From assembly GCA_002841545.1 (NCBI GenBank), contig PGZZ01000005.1, forward strand, positions 62,001-126,000: a DNA stretch of 64,000 nt, in the 5' to 3' direction. Positions 16,932 to 25,152 of the stretch are shown here, one piece after another. The translations under genes were made by a program, and so were the position numbers. A model generated the notes under the pieces. That model did no database searches. It saw nothing but the letters and a program-made list of their open reading frames with translations, and was not told the origin of the DNA. How positions within the stretch are numbered: position 1 is the first letter of the stretch; each line of letters opens with the position of its first letter. This stretch comes from Firmicutes bacterium HGW-Firmicutes-16. GTDB lineage: Bacteria > Bacillota > Clostridia > Oscillospirales > Oscillospiraceae.

Positions 16932-17382
16932 TGGTTTTAGCCTCGGTAATCATATTTGATTGCTCATACAAAGCATGTAGTTGTTCTTTCAGCTCCTTGT
17001 GCGCCTCACAATATCGGTCAAGCCTTTCCTTAAGCGAACTCCATTTCCTGTCGACATCTTGCTGAACCTCTGCTTCCATTTCCACGCATTTTTTTCTGGC
17101 TTTTTCTATAAGGCCATCGGAGATTATCTGTGCTTCATCGTTCAGACGGCGTATATTTTCCAAGTATTGGTCCGCTGCATCCTGAGCGATCTCAAAAACA
17201 CTGCTTATCTTTATGGAGGCTTCAGCGATGGAGCCAACATCATGCAACTGGATGATGCGATTATCAAGTTGCATGTTCATAAACTCTATTTGCTCGTGCA
17301 GTTTCTCGTTCTCCTTAGAAAGCATCACCATCAGTTCAAGCAATTCCGAGCGTCGCAGCTTGCGCAGTTCTTTATTAGTCAT
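16894..17382 (-). CDS. Coiled-coil protein of a surface-protein operon
   Basis: A 162-residue, highly charged and almost wholly helical protein with no signal peptide. Heptad-like segments run through residues 15-50 and 85-145. Short coiled-coil proteins that start NKELRKLRRSELLELM are often found ahead of signal peptidase and pilin-like genes in Clostridia, where their job is not known. GGAGATTAAG precedes the ATG. It is the first gene of the operon and overlaps the signal peptidase by 38 bases, which suggests coupled translation. Confidence 0.7.
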   Translation of the reverse strand: MTNKELRKLRRSELLELMVMLSKENEKLHEQIEFMNMQLDNRIIQLHDVGSIAEASIKISSVFEIAQDAADQYLENIRRLNDEAQIISDGLIEKARKKCVEMEAEVQQDVDRKWSSLKERLDRYCEAHKELKEQLHALYEQSNMITEAKTNEGSDFAYNAAT

Positions 17383-17594
17383 CTTAATCTCCTCTGTACA
17401 GATATATTTCCAAAAGGCCGTGTTGGGACAGTTCTTGCATTTTTATGCCCGTTCACCTTTGGATTTTTTTCCCCTTTTTCGACAGTCTGCGTTCTATTTG
17501 TTTTGCCCTATAAAAGGAAGGGTAACATGTTAGAGGTACACCAAAGTTACATAATTAAAAAAACCAAACAGTTTAGCAAACAGTGTTGAAACGA

Positions 17595-17626
17595 AAAAAG
17601 AAGGCCAGCTATTAATCGCTGCCTTC
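17595..17626 (-). terminator. Intrinsic terminator in the 17.4-17.8 kb gap
   Basis: On the minus strand GAAGGCAGC and GCTGGCCTTC pair (one bulge) and TTTTTT follows. It would end transcription from the SH3-C39 gene. A second hairpin, GCTCACCTATA with TATAGGCGAGC, lies at about 17725-17753, nearer the gene. The rest of the 17383-17815 gap is AT-rich, and I see no gene in it. Confidence 0.6.
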
Positions 17627-17815
17627 CCGATTGTATATTACCGAATTTGCTTATATAACCTTTCCATAGAAAATGCCCAGAAGCTTGTGCAGTCCCGCAA
17701 ATTGCTGCGTGGATAATCAAAAGCTCACCTATACCGTTTGATATAGGCGAGCTCTATTATTTATGATATTTTCTGATCCAATTATATTAACAAAGCGAAT
17801 GGGCAAGGCGAACTA

Positions 17816-18775
17816 TTAATAATATATTATTTTATAAAAATTCGGATAGATAATAAAATACTGCTGTAGTGTTGTTCTTGAAGATGAACCGGGATCGTTT
17901 ATTGTAAAGCTCGAAGAAGAAAGCGAAGCTCCGCCAGTAAATCCTGTTACCACAACCCAATGCTGACTGCCATAAGCATCTTTAGAGCCTACAAGCACAG
18001 GTTTGCCCGCTTTCAACAAATTATAAATCGTAGTAAGGTAATCAGTGCCAAAATATGCCGTATAATTGCTTGGCCAATAAACTGCACCACCCGTTGTGTA
18101 GCTCAACTTTTTCACCATATCACTGGGATAAATAGTCGTCCCTGTGCGGTATGATTCCGACATGGCCAGTGAGACTGTTGAACAACCAATAGTGCCTATA
18201 GTTCCTCCGAAAGAACCAACCGTAATGTTGGCCCAGCTCGAATTCATTTGTTTGAAGCTCGGTACACTTAAAGATACAGCGGTGTAATCAAATCCTGATT
18301 TCAAATATGCCCCGTTTACATAGCCTATACTGTTGCCGTTAAACAATATTTGCTTCCATGTGCTGGATGAGGACATGATAACAACATAATCACCATTATT
18401 CAGCCAACCAATTACACCGTAGGAGGTTCCCGTCCCCGACCTAACATTTAGGCTGCTGCTGACGCTTGCCGCATAAGCACCTGATAACTGAGTTATATAT
18501 GCCGCAGAGCAGTAGCCATATTGACCTTTTGAATATTCAACATACCACCAACCTCCACTTTGCGATAAAAGAGTGACATAACTGCCACTGGGCAGTTTTG
18601 TCAAAACTATAGACGAAGCTGATGCTGAGCTTCTTACATTTAGATTCCCGGTACTAACTGTTATTTTGCCTGCAGTTGAGCCTGCGGTGGCAGCTTGCGC
18701 ACCCGCTCCGACATAGCTAAGTAGACTTATAAAAACCAAAACAACTGCAAACAACCTAATACTCGTTTTTCTCAT
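17816..18775 (-). CDS. Secreted SH3-domain protein with C39-like cysteine peptidase domain
   Basis: A 319-residue exported protein: signal peptide (1-30), two bacterial SH3 domains (about 38-98 and 105-160, each with an LNVRS motif) and a C39-like papain-fold domain (about 168-319). Candidate catalytic residues are the cysteine in TIGCSTVSLAM, the histidine in QHWVVVTGF and the aspartate in INDPGSS. Such proteins bind the cell wall through SH3 domains and cleave peptides or cell-wall cross-links. The ATG at 18775 follows GGCAGGAGGT, so I prefer it to the start at 18793. It appears monocistronic. Confidence 0.85.
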   Translation of the reverse strand: MRKTSIRLFAVVLVFISLLSYVGAGAQAATAGSTAGKITVSTGNLNVRSSASASSIVLTKLPSGSYVTLLSQSGGWWYVEYSKGQYGYCSAAYITQLSGAYAASVSSSLNVRSGTGTSYGVIGWLNNGDYVVIMSSSSTWKQILFNGNSIGYVNGAYLKSGFDYTAVSLSVPSFKQMNSSWANITVGSFGGTIGTIGCSTVSLAMSESYRTGTTIYPSDMVKKLSYTTGGAVYWPSNYTAYFGTDYLTTIYNLLKAGKPVLVGSKDAYGSQHWVVVTGFTGGASLSSSSFTINDPGSSSRTTLQQYFIIYPNFYKIIYY

Positions 18776-18881
18776 ATGTACCTCCTGCCGCATTTAGTTT
18801 AAAATAAGCATAGCATAGTTTTGGGCTTAAGTCTTAGGCCAAATTCTGCCTGAAACTTTCTGCGTATGTTACATATAACCG

Positions 18882-18914
18882 AAAAAGCCGCCACGCAATT
18901 GTGACGGCTTTCTA
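18882..18914 (-). terminator. Intrinsic terminator after the 18932 remnant
   Basis: On the minus strand AAAGCCGTCACAATTG and CGTGGCGGCTTTTTC form a stem with a T-rich end. It lies 17 bases beyond the stop of the gene fragment at 18932. Confidence 0.6.
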
Positions 18915-18931
18915 TATGATCTCTATTTTGT

Positions 18932-19177
18932 TTAGTCTAAATCAAACGGGTAATATACCATATCATCGCGCACATAGGTGACCGAACCTAGTGTCCAATC
19001 TGTAGCACGGAGATATCCATATTCGTTCCCTGTAAATTGGACTGCCTTAATGCTGCAATTGCCGATTACGTCAAATTCCATCACATCCAAGATAGAAACG
19101 AGGCCATCAAACTGATCTTCCAACGGCTGATAGGTCATTTCAATCAGAGTCCATGTTTGTCCGTCGTGACATTTTAT
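18932..19177 (-). pseudogene. 5'-truncated gene fragment of unknown family
   Basis: A minus-strand frame open from a TAA at 19178-19180 to a stop at 18932. The only ATG (19138) lacks a ribosome binding site, and the residues before it (DGQTWTLIE) read like ordinary coding sequence. The visible 68-81 residues are beta-rich (VIGNCSIKAVQFTGNEYGY) and end YYPFDLD, followed by a good terminator. I infer that the 3' end of a larger gene survives here. I do not recognise the family. Confidence 0.45.
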
Positions 19178-19317
19178 TTATATTTTCATTGACTTTCGCA
19201 TTATCCTCATTCATTAAAAGCCTCGTTCTTAATTCACGAAACCGAGGAATAATATGTCTTAGAATTTCAATATTACTACTATTATAAACAGACTTAGTCC
19301 ACTAAAAATGGGTTTAT

Positions 19318-19346
19318 TTGACTCCAAGAAATGCCCATGATATAAT
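19318..19346 (+). promoter_or_regulatory. Strong sigma-A promoter of the S-layer gene
   Basis: TTGACT (19318-19323) and TATAAT (19341-19346) with a 17-base spacer. It lies about 95 nt before the ATG at 19446, leaving an untranslated leader that may stabilise an abundant message. Confidence 0.85.
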
Positions 19347-19445
19347 TGTGAAATTAAGATCGGTAAACTTAGGAAAAAACGTGTCACCAGCTTTTGTTTT
19401 AGCAATTCCAGTACGCAGCGAAATAGACAAGGAGGGTTTGAGAAC

Positions 19446-22409
19446 ATGAGAAATCTCAGCAAATTTACCGCAGCAGTTCTAGCAGTAACATTAGTGCTTA
19501 CTTCTATGACTGCTGTGTTCGCAGCTGATTCGGCAACGCTGTCAAATGCTGACAAAGCTGTAACATTGAGGGATCTCGGGCTCTATTCAGGACAAGATGC
19601 AAATGATCCTAAAGTTGGTTTAGAAAATGCATTGACTACACAGGATTCATTAATATTTTTAGCAAAACTATTTGGTTATTACGATGCTGCTTCTAAATTA
19701 ACAGCTGACAATGTAGATGAAGCATTAGCTAAATTTGATGATGCTGCAAGTATAGCAGATTATGCTAAGAATGTAGTTGCCTATTCAGCAACAAATAGTG
19801 TTTTGAGCGGTTCAACACAAGATGGTAAATTCTTTGTCGGCGCTAAGGATACTGTTACAGCTGCCAGATTTGCTACCTTCATGCTCAGGCAAATGGGTTA
19901 TACTGTTGCGGATTTCAGGCAATCCGTTGCTACGCTTGCAGAAACTAAAGGAAGCAAAATTGATGCAACTTTAACCGGCGATTTAACGAGAGACGCTGCA
20001 ATTGGTGTCATGTTTGGTGCTCTAACAGCTGAAAAGGCTAGTGGAAAAACAGTTATCGTTGATATCGCTGGTGACAATGCTGACTTAAAGGCAAAGGCTG
20101 AAAAAATAGGTTTAATAGAATCAATTAGTGGTGGTCCAATTAGGTATGTTCAAGTAGAATTAAGCGTTGTGTCAGTTAAAGCATTAAACACAAAGCAAGT
20201 AGAAATCAAGTTCAATGCTGAAATGGATAAAGATTCAGCACAAGACGAAGCAAACTATAAAATCAAAGATCAGGGTAACGTTGAAAAGACTCTTACGACT
20301 ACTAGCTGCAAATTAGGTTATGACAAGAGGACTGTTACTATAACTCTCGATAGTACAGTTCAAGATTGTTTGACAAACGCATCAAAAGCAAAAGTTATAG
20401 TTAGCAAGGACATTAGGGCTGTTAATGCAAAGAAATTAGGTGCAGATAAAGAAGTTGAAGTAGAAGTACAGGATGGTTTATTACCTACAGTTAAAGAAGT
20501 AAAGGCTATTGGTGAGAGGACTATAAAAATTACTTTCTCAGAGCCGGTTCATTGTAATAATAACACAAAGACATTGGATCCTGTAAATTTTAAGGTTGTC
20601 AGTGGAACGTATGAATACTATGTTCAAAAAGCTGAATTAAATCTAGATGTTATCACCTTAGAAGTTGGAACTAAGCTTGTCGAAGGACCTGTCACTCTTA
20701 CAGTAAATGCTGCAGGTCTTGGCGGCACTAACGCAATACAAGATTACGCAGGATACAAAGTATTTAAGGGAAATACCACTTTTAATTACGTTAAAGACAC
20801 CACCGTACCGGTCGTAACCGTTAAATCGGCAAGGGCAAACAAAGTCGTTCTTCTTTTTTCAAAGCCGGTTAAGGGTTCAAACATCAAATTGTATCATTCA
20901 GATAAAACCAATGAAGCCTACAAGGCAGAAGCTACAGCAACTGACTATGCTGATGAAATTACATTCACATTCAACGGGGTATTACCAAGCGGAACACTAA
21001 ATCTTTTCTTGGTAAACAGCGAAGACGGAAAGTTAATTGATCGTTACGGCATAACAGTACCAGACCAATCTCTTACTTGCCATGTTGCAATTGATACCAC
21101 TGCTCCTGTTGTTACAGGTTGCGAAGTAAACACGGGTGAAAGTATTAAGATCGTATTTAATGAAGAACTTGATATAGAAGTTGTAACTAATCCAGATAGC
21201 TATGTAGTAAAGAAACTTTCAGACAATAAAGAAATACCTTTTTCAGTTGTACTAGATGAGTCAATGAAATCGGTTGAACTGATATTCTCGGCTGAATTAG
21301 AAGACAATACTGAATATCAGTTAACAATCAAAAAGTATCAAGATATTTCTGGAAACACAAATACATCTGCTTATACATATCGTTTCACGACGGGGGATTA
21401 TAAGCACCCGGTGGTAATTGATCAACATTGTTGTGCCGTGCCTGAAAAGGGTCTGATCTACATTGTATACTCTGAAGCTATGAATGAAGAACAAATGCTT
21501 GTTAAGGCAAACTATCTTGTAACAATCGGTGGTACTTATAAGGATTTAGGTGATAATGATGCTATTACTAAGGTTAATGATCGGACAGTTCGAATTTACT
21601 TCAAGGAACTTGATGATACGAATGATTCAACGATCAGACCTTTTGTAACGATCGCTCCGATCGTGGATCTTGCAGGAAAGAGCTTGTATGATAGTGTTGA
21701 GCCTTACACTGTTCAAAGTATCGATCCAGAAAATGTTATTATTGAAGAAGCTCAATTAATAGCTAAGAATAAGTTTAAGATTGTATTCAACAAGGAGATG
21801 AAAAGTGTTAGCTGGGAAGACATAAAATTAACCAACTTAACAACTCCGGATTCAATTAGGGTTGTAGGTTGTGAATCAACTTCAATTAATTCTGATGGAA
21901 AAACGGAAGTGGTTTTAATTCTAGATAAAGAGTTAGCAACTGATGTTACAGATGGGGAAGGAGCTAAGATTGGTATTACTACTATTGCTGCTCCATCTTC
22001 AGAGTCAGAGTGGGGTAGTAAGTTGAGATCTCAATCTCAATTCAATATAGATCTTGTTGATAAGACAGCTCCTGAAATAGTTATGTGGAATCATGATGAT
22101 GTTGAATCAACTGTTGATATTGTTAAGGTTATAGGAAATCTTTCTGCCGGTACTATAACAATTTATTTCTCAGAAGATATTAAGGAATCAACTCTTACAG
22201 TAGATACATTCAACGTAACTGGTTTCACAATAACTGAAATAACAGCTCCCGTTGAAACTAAGACTGTAGTTCTTACAGTTAAGGCTAACGCTGAAAATAC
22301 ACCTGTTGAGATAACTGTAAATCAAGTTTTAAAAATATATGATACAGCTGGTAATGCGCTTGATCCTGGATCACCATGGGCAGTTACACTTGAGAATATA
22401 ACCACCTGA
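19446..22409 (+). CDS. S-layer protein with N-terminal SLH domains and SbsA-type Ig repeats
   Basis: A 987-residue exported protein: signal peptide (1-26, ending AVFAA), about three divergent SLH repeats (about 35-225, with LRDLGLYSG and DLTRDAAIGVMFG) and five or more Ig-like SbsA-type domains (about 235-985) marked by recurring VxIxFNEELD, IYFSEDI and ITFSEPV strands. The SLH domains bind cell-wall polymer, and the Ig domains would form the lattice. AAGGAGG precedes the ATG, and the promoter upstream is near consensus. Codon choice strongly favours GTT, GCT, GAA and ACA, so the gene is visibly more AT-rich than its neighbours. That fits either very high expression or a separate origin. Confidence 0.88.
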   Translation: MRNLSKFTAAVLAVTLVLTSMTAVFAADSATLSNADKAVTLRDLGLYSGQDANDPKVGLENALTTQDSLIFLAKLFGYYDAASKLTADNVDEALAKFDDAASIADYAKNVVAYSATNSVLSGSTQDGKFFVGAKDTVTAARFATFMLRQMGYTVADFRQSVATLAETKGSKIDATLTGDLTRDAAIGVMFGALTAEKASGKTVIVDIAGDNADLKAKAEKIGLIESISGGPIRYVQVELSVVSVKALNTKQVEIKFNAEMDKDSAQDEANYKIKDQGNVEKTLTTTSCKLGYDKRTVTITLDSTVQDCLTNASKAKVIVSKDIRAVNAKKLGADKEVEVEVQDGLLPTVKEVKAIGERTIKITFSEPVHCNNNTKTLDPVNFKVVSGTYEYYVQKAELNLDVITLEVGTKLVEGPVTLTVNAAGLGGTNAIQDYAGYKVFKGNTTFNYVKDTTVPVVTVKSARANKVVLLFSKPVKGSNIKLYHSDKTNEAYKAEATATDYADEITFTFNGVLPSGTLNLFLVNSEDGKLIDRYGITVPDQSLTCHVAIDTTAPVVTGCEVNTGESIKIVFNEELDIEVVTNPDSYVVKKLSDNKEIPFSVVLDESMKSVELIFSAELEDNTEYQLTIKKYQDISGNTNTSAYTYRFTTGDYKHPVVIDQHCCAVPEKGLIYIVYSEAMNEEQMLVKANYLVTIGGTYKDLGDNDAITKVNDRTVRIYFKELDDTNDSTIRPFVTIAPIVDLAGKSLYDSVEPYTVQSIDPENVIIEEAQLIAKNKFKIVFNKEMKSVSWEDIKLTNLTTPDSIRVVGCESTSINSDGKTEVVLILDKELATDVTDGEGAKIGITTIAAPSSESEWGSKLRSQSQFNIDLVDKTAPEIVMWNHDDVESTVDIVKVIGNLSAGTITIYFSEDIKESTLTVDTFNVTGFTITEITAPVETKTVVLTVKANAENTPVEITVNQVLKIYDTAGNALDPGSPWAVTLENITT

Positions 22410-22654
22410 GCAGATCGCCATACGTGTACTTGCTTACAAATTGATTTGCTCTGCATCTGTTTTAGAACCATAGCACCGGAAAGCGTCCTCAATTAACTAC
22501 TTAGAAAGACAATAGTTTCATCATTTAACAAGTACATGCCAATTTTAATACCTCCAATTAAGCGTGCTTATTTGTGCCTATTCTCTCAGCATATTGATTT
22601 TGTTAGATATTCAATGGGACATAACGCGACCAAACGGGAACGAAAGGCAGCTGT
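22410..22654. other. Intergenic stretch after the S-layer gene
   Basis: About 245 bases with no gene that I can support, leading into the partial tRNA-like repeat copy D. I find no clear terminator for the S-layer gene. Confidence 0.4.
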
Positions 22655-22718
22655 TAACGCATAACTACTCAAACTGGCAGTCAGAATGTCAACGGTTCGA
22701 TCCCGTCCGTCTCCACCA
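22655..22718 (+). repeat. tRNA-Ala-derived repeat, copy D (3' half only)
   Basis: Matches the other copies from ACTGGCAGTCAGAA (from 22673) through GGTTCGATCCCG to CGTCTCCACCA (22708-22718). The 5' acceptor strand and the shared D-region sequence are absent, and the 5' side of the anticodon stem is broken. An imperfect hairpin with a T run follows at about 22730-22766. It is a decayed member of the family, and the strongest evidence that the family decays in place. Confidence 0.65.
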
Positions 22719-22854
22719 TAATATTTTGTTGAAAGAAGTCGATTGTGTTACAATTGGCTTTTTTCATTTTTTATGGTAAAATACAGATATATATATCTGT
22801 ACAAATCAGTTTACAATATCAAATATAGAACATGAATATAATAGGAGACTTACC

Positions 22855-23031
22855 ATGTGGGAATACAAAACAGAAACCTTTGATTCGGTTTTTGATACTA
22901 AACGTTCTTTAAAAGAAAAATGCAATGCTATTCTTGAAAAATGTGGTAATGAAGGTTGGGAACTTGTTAACTTTCAATGTGCTGGTGCTTTGGGTTCAAT
23001 GATGATATTAGTTTTCAAAAGAGCTAAATAA
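22855..23031 (+). CDS. DUF4177-family small protein
   Basis: A 58-residue protein starting MWEYKTETFDSVF, with the family's central NEGWELVNFQC and closing ILVFKRAK. DUF4177 proteins have a short beta-alpha-beta layout in which a tryptophan-rich NxxGWELV turn is the hallmark; their function is not established. AGGAGA lies 6 nt before the ATG at 22855. It is a single gene followed by a strong terminator. Confidence 0.8.
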   Translation: MWEYKTETFDSVFDTKRSLKEKCNAILEKCGNEGWELVNFQCAGALGSMMILVFKRAK

Positions 23032-23143
23032 ACGCAACAGCATGCGGTGTACAAAGTTTATAATAATACGCTGTCAGTCAATGCCGCAATATTGAGCATA
23101 ATGCAAATGTAACACTGGCATCTATATTCACCTAACTTGCCAA

Positions 23144-23182
23144 GAAAAGCAGCCTGAAACTTTGAAGTTTCAGGCTGCTTTT
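23144..23182. terminator. Strong bidirectional-looking terminator
   Basis: AGCAGCCTGAAAC pairs perfectly with GTTTCAGGCTGCT across a 5-nt loop, with A- and T-rich flanks. It follows the DUF4177 gene. The rest of 23032-23323 shows nothing I can support. Confidence 0.75.
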
Positions 23183-23323
23183 CAGTCTGTCAATGAACGC
23201 AAGATTCAAGCATCGATACTCGCGCGCTTCGACAGATACTGGATGCTTATGCTATTTAAGCATCATTTGGGGTACGTTATTTCACAAATCAAGCGGCAAT
23301 ACAAATAATAACTAAAGCAGCGA

Positions 23324-24235
23324 TTATTCTCTGCAATAAACATTATCGTTGTAGTTTTTGATAAACTGCTTAACGAATTCTATAAACTTGGATGAATCGC
23401 GAATATCACTTTGAAGTGTACTAAAGCTCAAGCCGACATTACCTATTGTATCTGGATATGCGGATTCAACGCAGTATTTTCTTATGGATGGAATGCTGAA
23501 CATCACAGAGCGGGGCAGGATAGCGAAGCCCAGACCGCTTTTAACTGCTCTAATGAGCAGGTTTATATCGTTGGACTCGCAGACGATTTGAGGATGATAA
23601 TTGTATTTTTCCATCAACTGATCTAGATTAAGCCGTAAAGCGGACTCCTTTGAAGTTGTAACCATCGCTTCTCCAATCACATCATCAAAGCTTATGGTTT
23701 TTCCGTTTAATAAGGGATGCTCCGGAGGGAGCATGGCACAGCAGCGCTCGCAAAATATTACTTCGGTTTTTATTCCTTTGCCGGAATCGTCACTTAACGG
23801 CGGTGAACATAGGCCAAAATCTGCGTCTCCAGCCTTCAGTGCGTCGAAGATCTCCTCCCTGGACGCGTTGGTAATTGCCACCTGAAAATCAGGTTTGAAT
23901 CTCTGATATTCCATAACTATTTCAGGATAATGCAGCTCGATATTCGTATAGATTTTTATGGTGCGCGTATGCCGTTCCAAAGATTCGTCTATATCGTTGC
24001 GAAGATTATCAATTTCGGTCAGTATCTTTTTAGCATGAGTATAAACCACCTCACCATAATGGTTGAGTTTAATTTTACGACCGATGTTATCAAAAAGTGG
24101 AACTCCGACTTCATTTTCAAGCTGCCCGATGATTTTAGTCAAAAACGGCTGGGCAACGCCGAGCTTATCAGCTGCCTTTGTCACGTGCTCTAATTCTGCC
24201 GTTAAGCAAAAATACTGTAAATCACGAATTTCCAT
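23324..24235 (-). CDS. LysR-family regulator of the first CoA-transferase locus
   Basis: A 303-residue LysR-type regulator: N-terminal winged helix-turn-helix (1-60, with THVTKAADKLGVAQPFLTK-like residues at 17-33) and a C-terminal effector-binding fold (about 90-300). It is transcribed away from the CoA-transferase genes, the classic layout for a LysR protein controlling its neighbour. It closely resembles the LysR protein at 56514-57455 in the DNA-binding domain, and that gene also sits beside a CoA-transferase. AAGGAGC precedes the ATG. The effector is likely an acid or acyl-CoA intermediate, which is inference. Confidence 0.9.
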   Translation of the reverse strand: MEIRDLQYFCLTAELEHVTKAADKLGVAQPFLTKIIGQLENEVGVPLFDNIGRKIKLNHYGEVVYTHAKKILTEIDNLRNDIDESLERHTRTIKIYTNIELHYPEIVMEYQRFKPDFQVAITNASREEIFDALKAGDADFGLCSPPLSDDSGKGIKTEVIFCERCCAMLPPEHPLLNGKTISFDDVIGEAMVTTSKESALRLNLDQLMEKYNYHPQIVCESNDINLLIRAVKSGLGFAILPRSVMFSIPSIRKYCVESAYPDTIGNVGLSFSTLQSDIRDSSKFIEFVKQFIKNYNDNVYCRE

Positions 24236-24543
24236 AAAATGCTCCTTACAAAAAAACAGGTTATATTTTGTGCAGAATTATTTGCCTTGTTACGACGTTG
24301 TTTATTTAAATCACCAGAAATGTCTTGTTATTAATGAAGCTGCAGCAAAACACATCAGCTTTTTAAACATATTAACATAATTATTTGCTTATAAGCTCAT
24401 CTTGGCTTTTCATTATAACTTAATGAAAAAGCTAATTATATCGAGATACTCAACAAAATATTTTTTTATCTGATTGTTACGCAGTATGGTTGTTACACAA
24501 AGCAAAGAACCTAAATCAACTTATAGAAAATGGAGGATTTTAA
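24236..24543. other. Divergent control region between LysR and CoA-transferase genes
   Basis: About 310 AT-rich bases. It must hold the promoters for both directions and the LysR binding sites, but I could not single out a convincing T-N11-A box or -35/-10 pair. Confidence 0.4.
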
Positions 24544-25152
24544 ATGAAAAACCTTAATGACAACGCAAGGTATGAATCTGCCGAACACGTAGCCGCTTCA
24601 ATAAAGTCTGGCGATACAATCTGGGTAGGAAATGGGGCAAGCATATACGATGCATTTCTGGAAGCTTTGATGAAGCGCCAGGACGAGCTCAAAGACATCA
24701 CGATACTATTCAGCGAAGGTCAAGCACCCTGCAAAATCCTAGATGAACTCAAATATAAAAGCACCTTCCGCACTATATCTTTTTTTAAAGAAGCTTTTGT
24801 TCAGACTTATGGAAAGGATAAAATTACATTTATCCAGTCCGCATCAGGCGCATTGCTTGATATGATTTGCAAAGAGTTTGGAGTAAATACTGTCGTAGCC
24901 GCAGTTTGCCCTCCCGATGAGAAAGGATACTGCAACGTTGGAAAAGCGGGAGCTTACATTACACCCTTGATAAATAAGCATGCCGGCATCTCTAATCGTA
25001 TTGCCTTAATTGATGAAAACCTTCCCTTGGCTATCGGCAGAAAGGACGAAACGGCGATATCGCTGGCATCATTTGATTGTGTTTGCATGGGAGACTTCGC
25101 TGAAGTAAGAACAATTGAGGATATTACTTTTGGTAAGGAGCTGGTAGGCTAA
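24544..25152 (+). CDS. CoA-transferase N-terminal-domain protein (4-hydroxybutyrate CoA-transferase family)
   Basis: A 202-residue protein equivalent to the N-terminal domain of family I CoA-transferases of the acetyl-CoA hydrolase/4-hydroxybutyrate CoA-transferase group. It shares AAVCPPDEKGYCNVG with VCPPDENGWCNVG in the next gene. The C-terminal domain with the catalytic glutamate and the glycine-rich GxGG loop is missing. It ends cleanly, and its stop overlaps the next start (TAATG), so it looks like a deliberate separate subunit and not decay. GGAGG precedes the ATG. It may pair with the full-length protein or be a non-catalytic paralogue. Confidence 0.75.
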   Translation: MKNLNDNARYESAEHVAASIKSGDTIWVGNGASIYDAFLEALMKRQDELKDITILFSEGQAPCKILDELKYKSTFRTISFFKEAFVQTYGKDKITFIQSASGALLDMICKEFGVNTVVAAVCPPDEKGYCNVGKAGAYITPLINKHAGISNRIALIDENLPLAIGRKDETAISLASFDCVCMGDFAEVRTIEDITFGKELVG

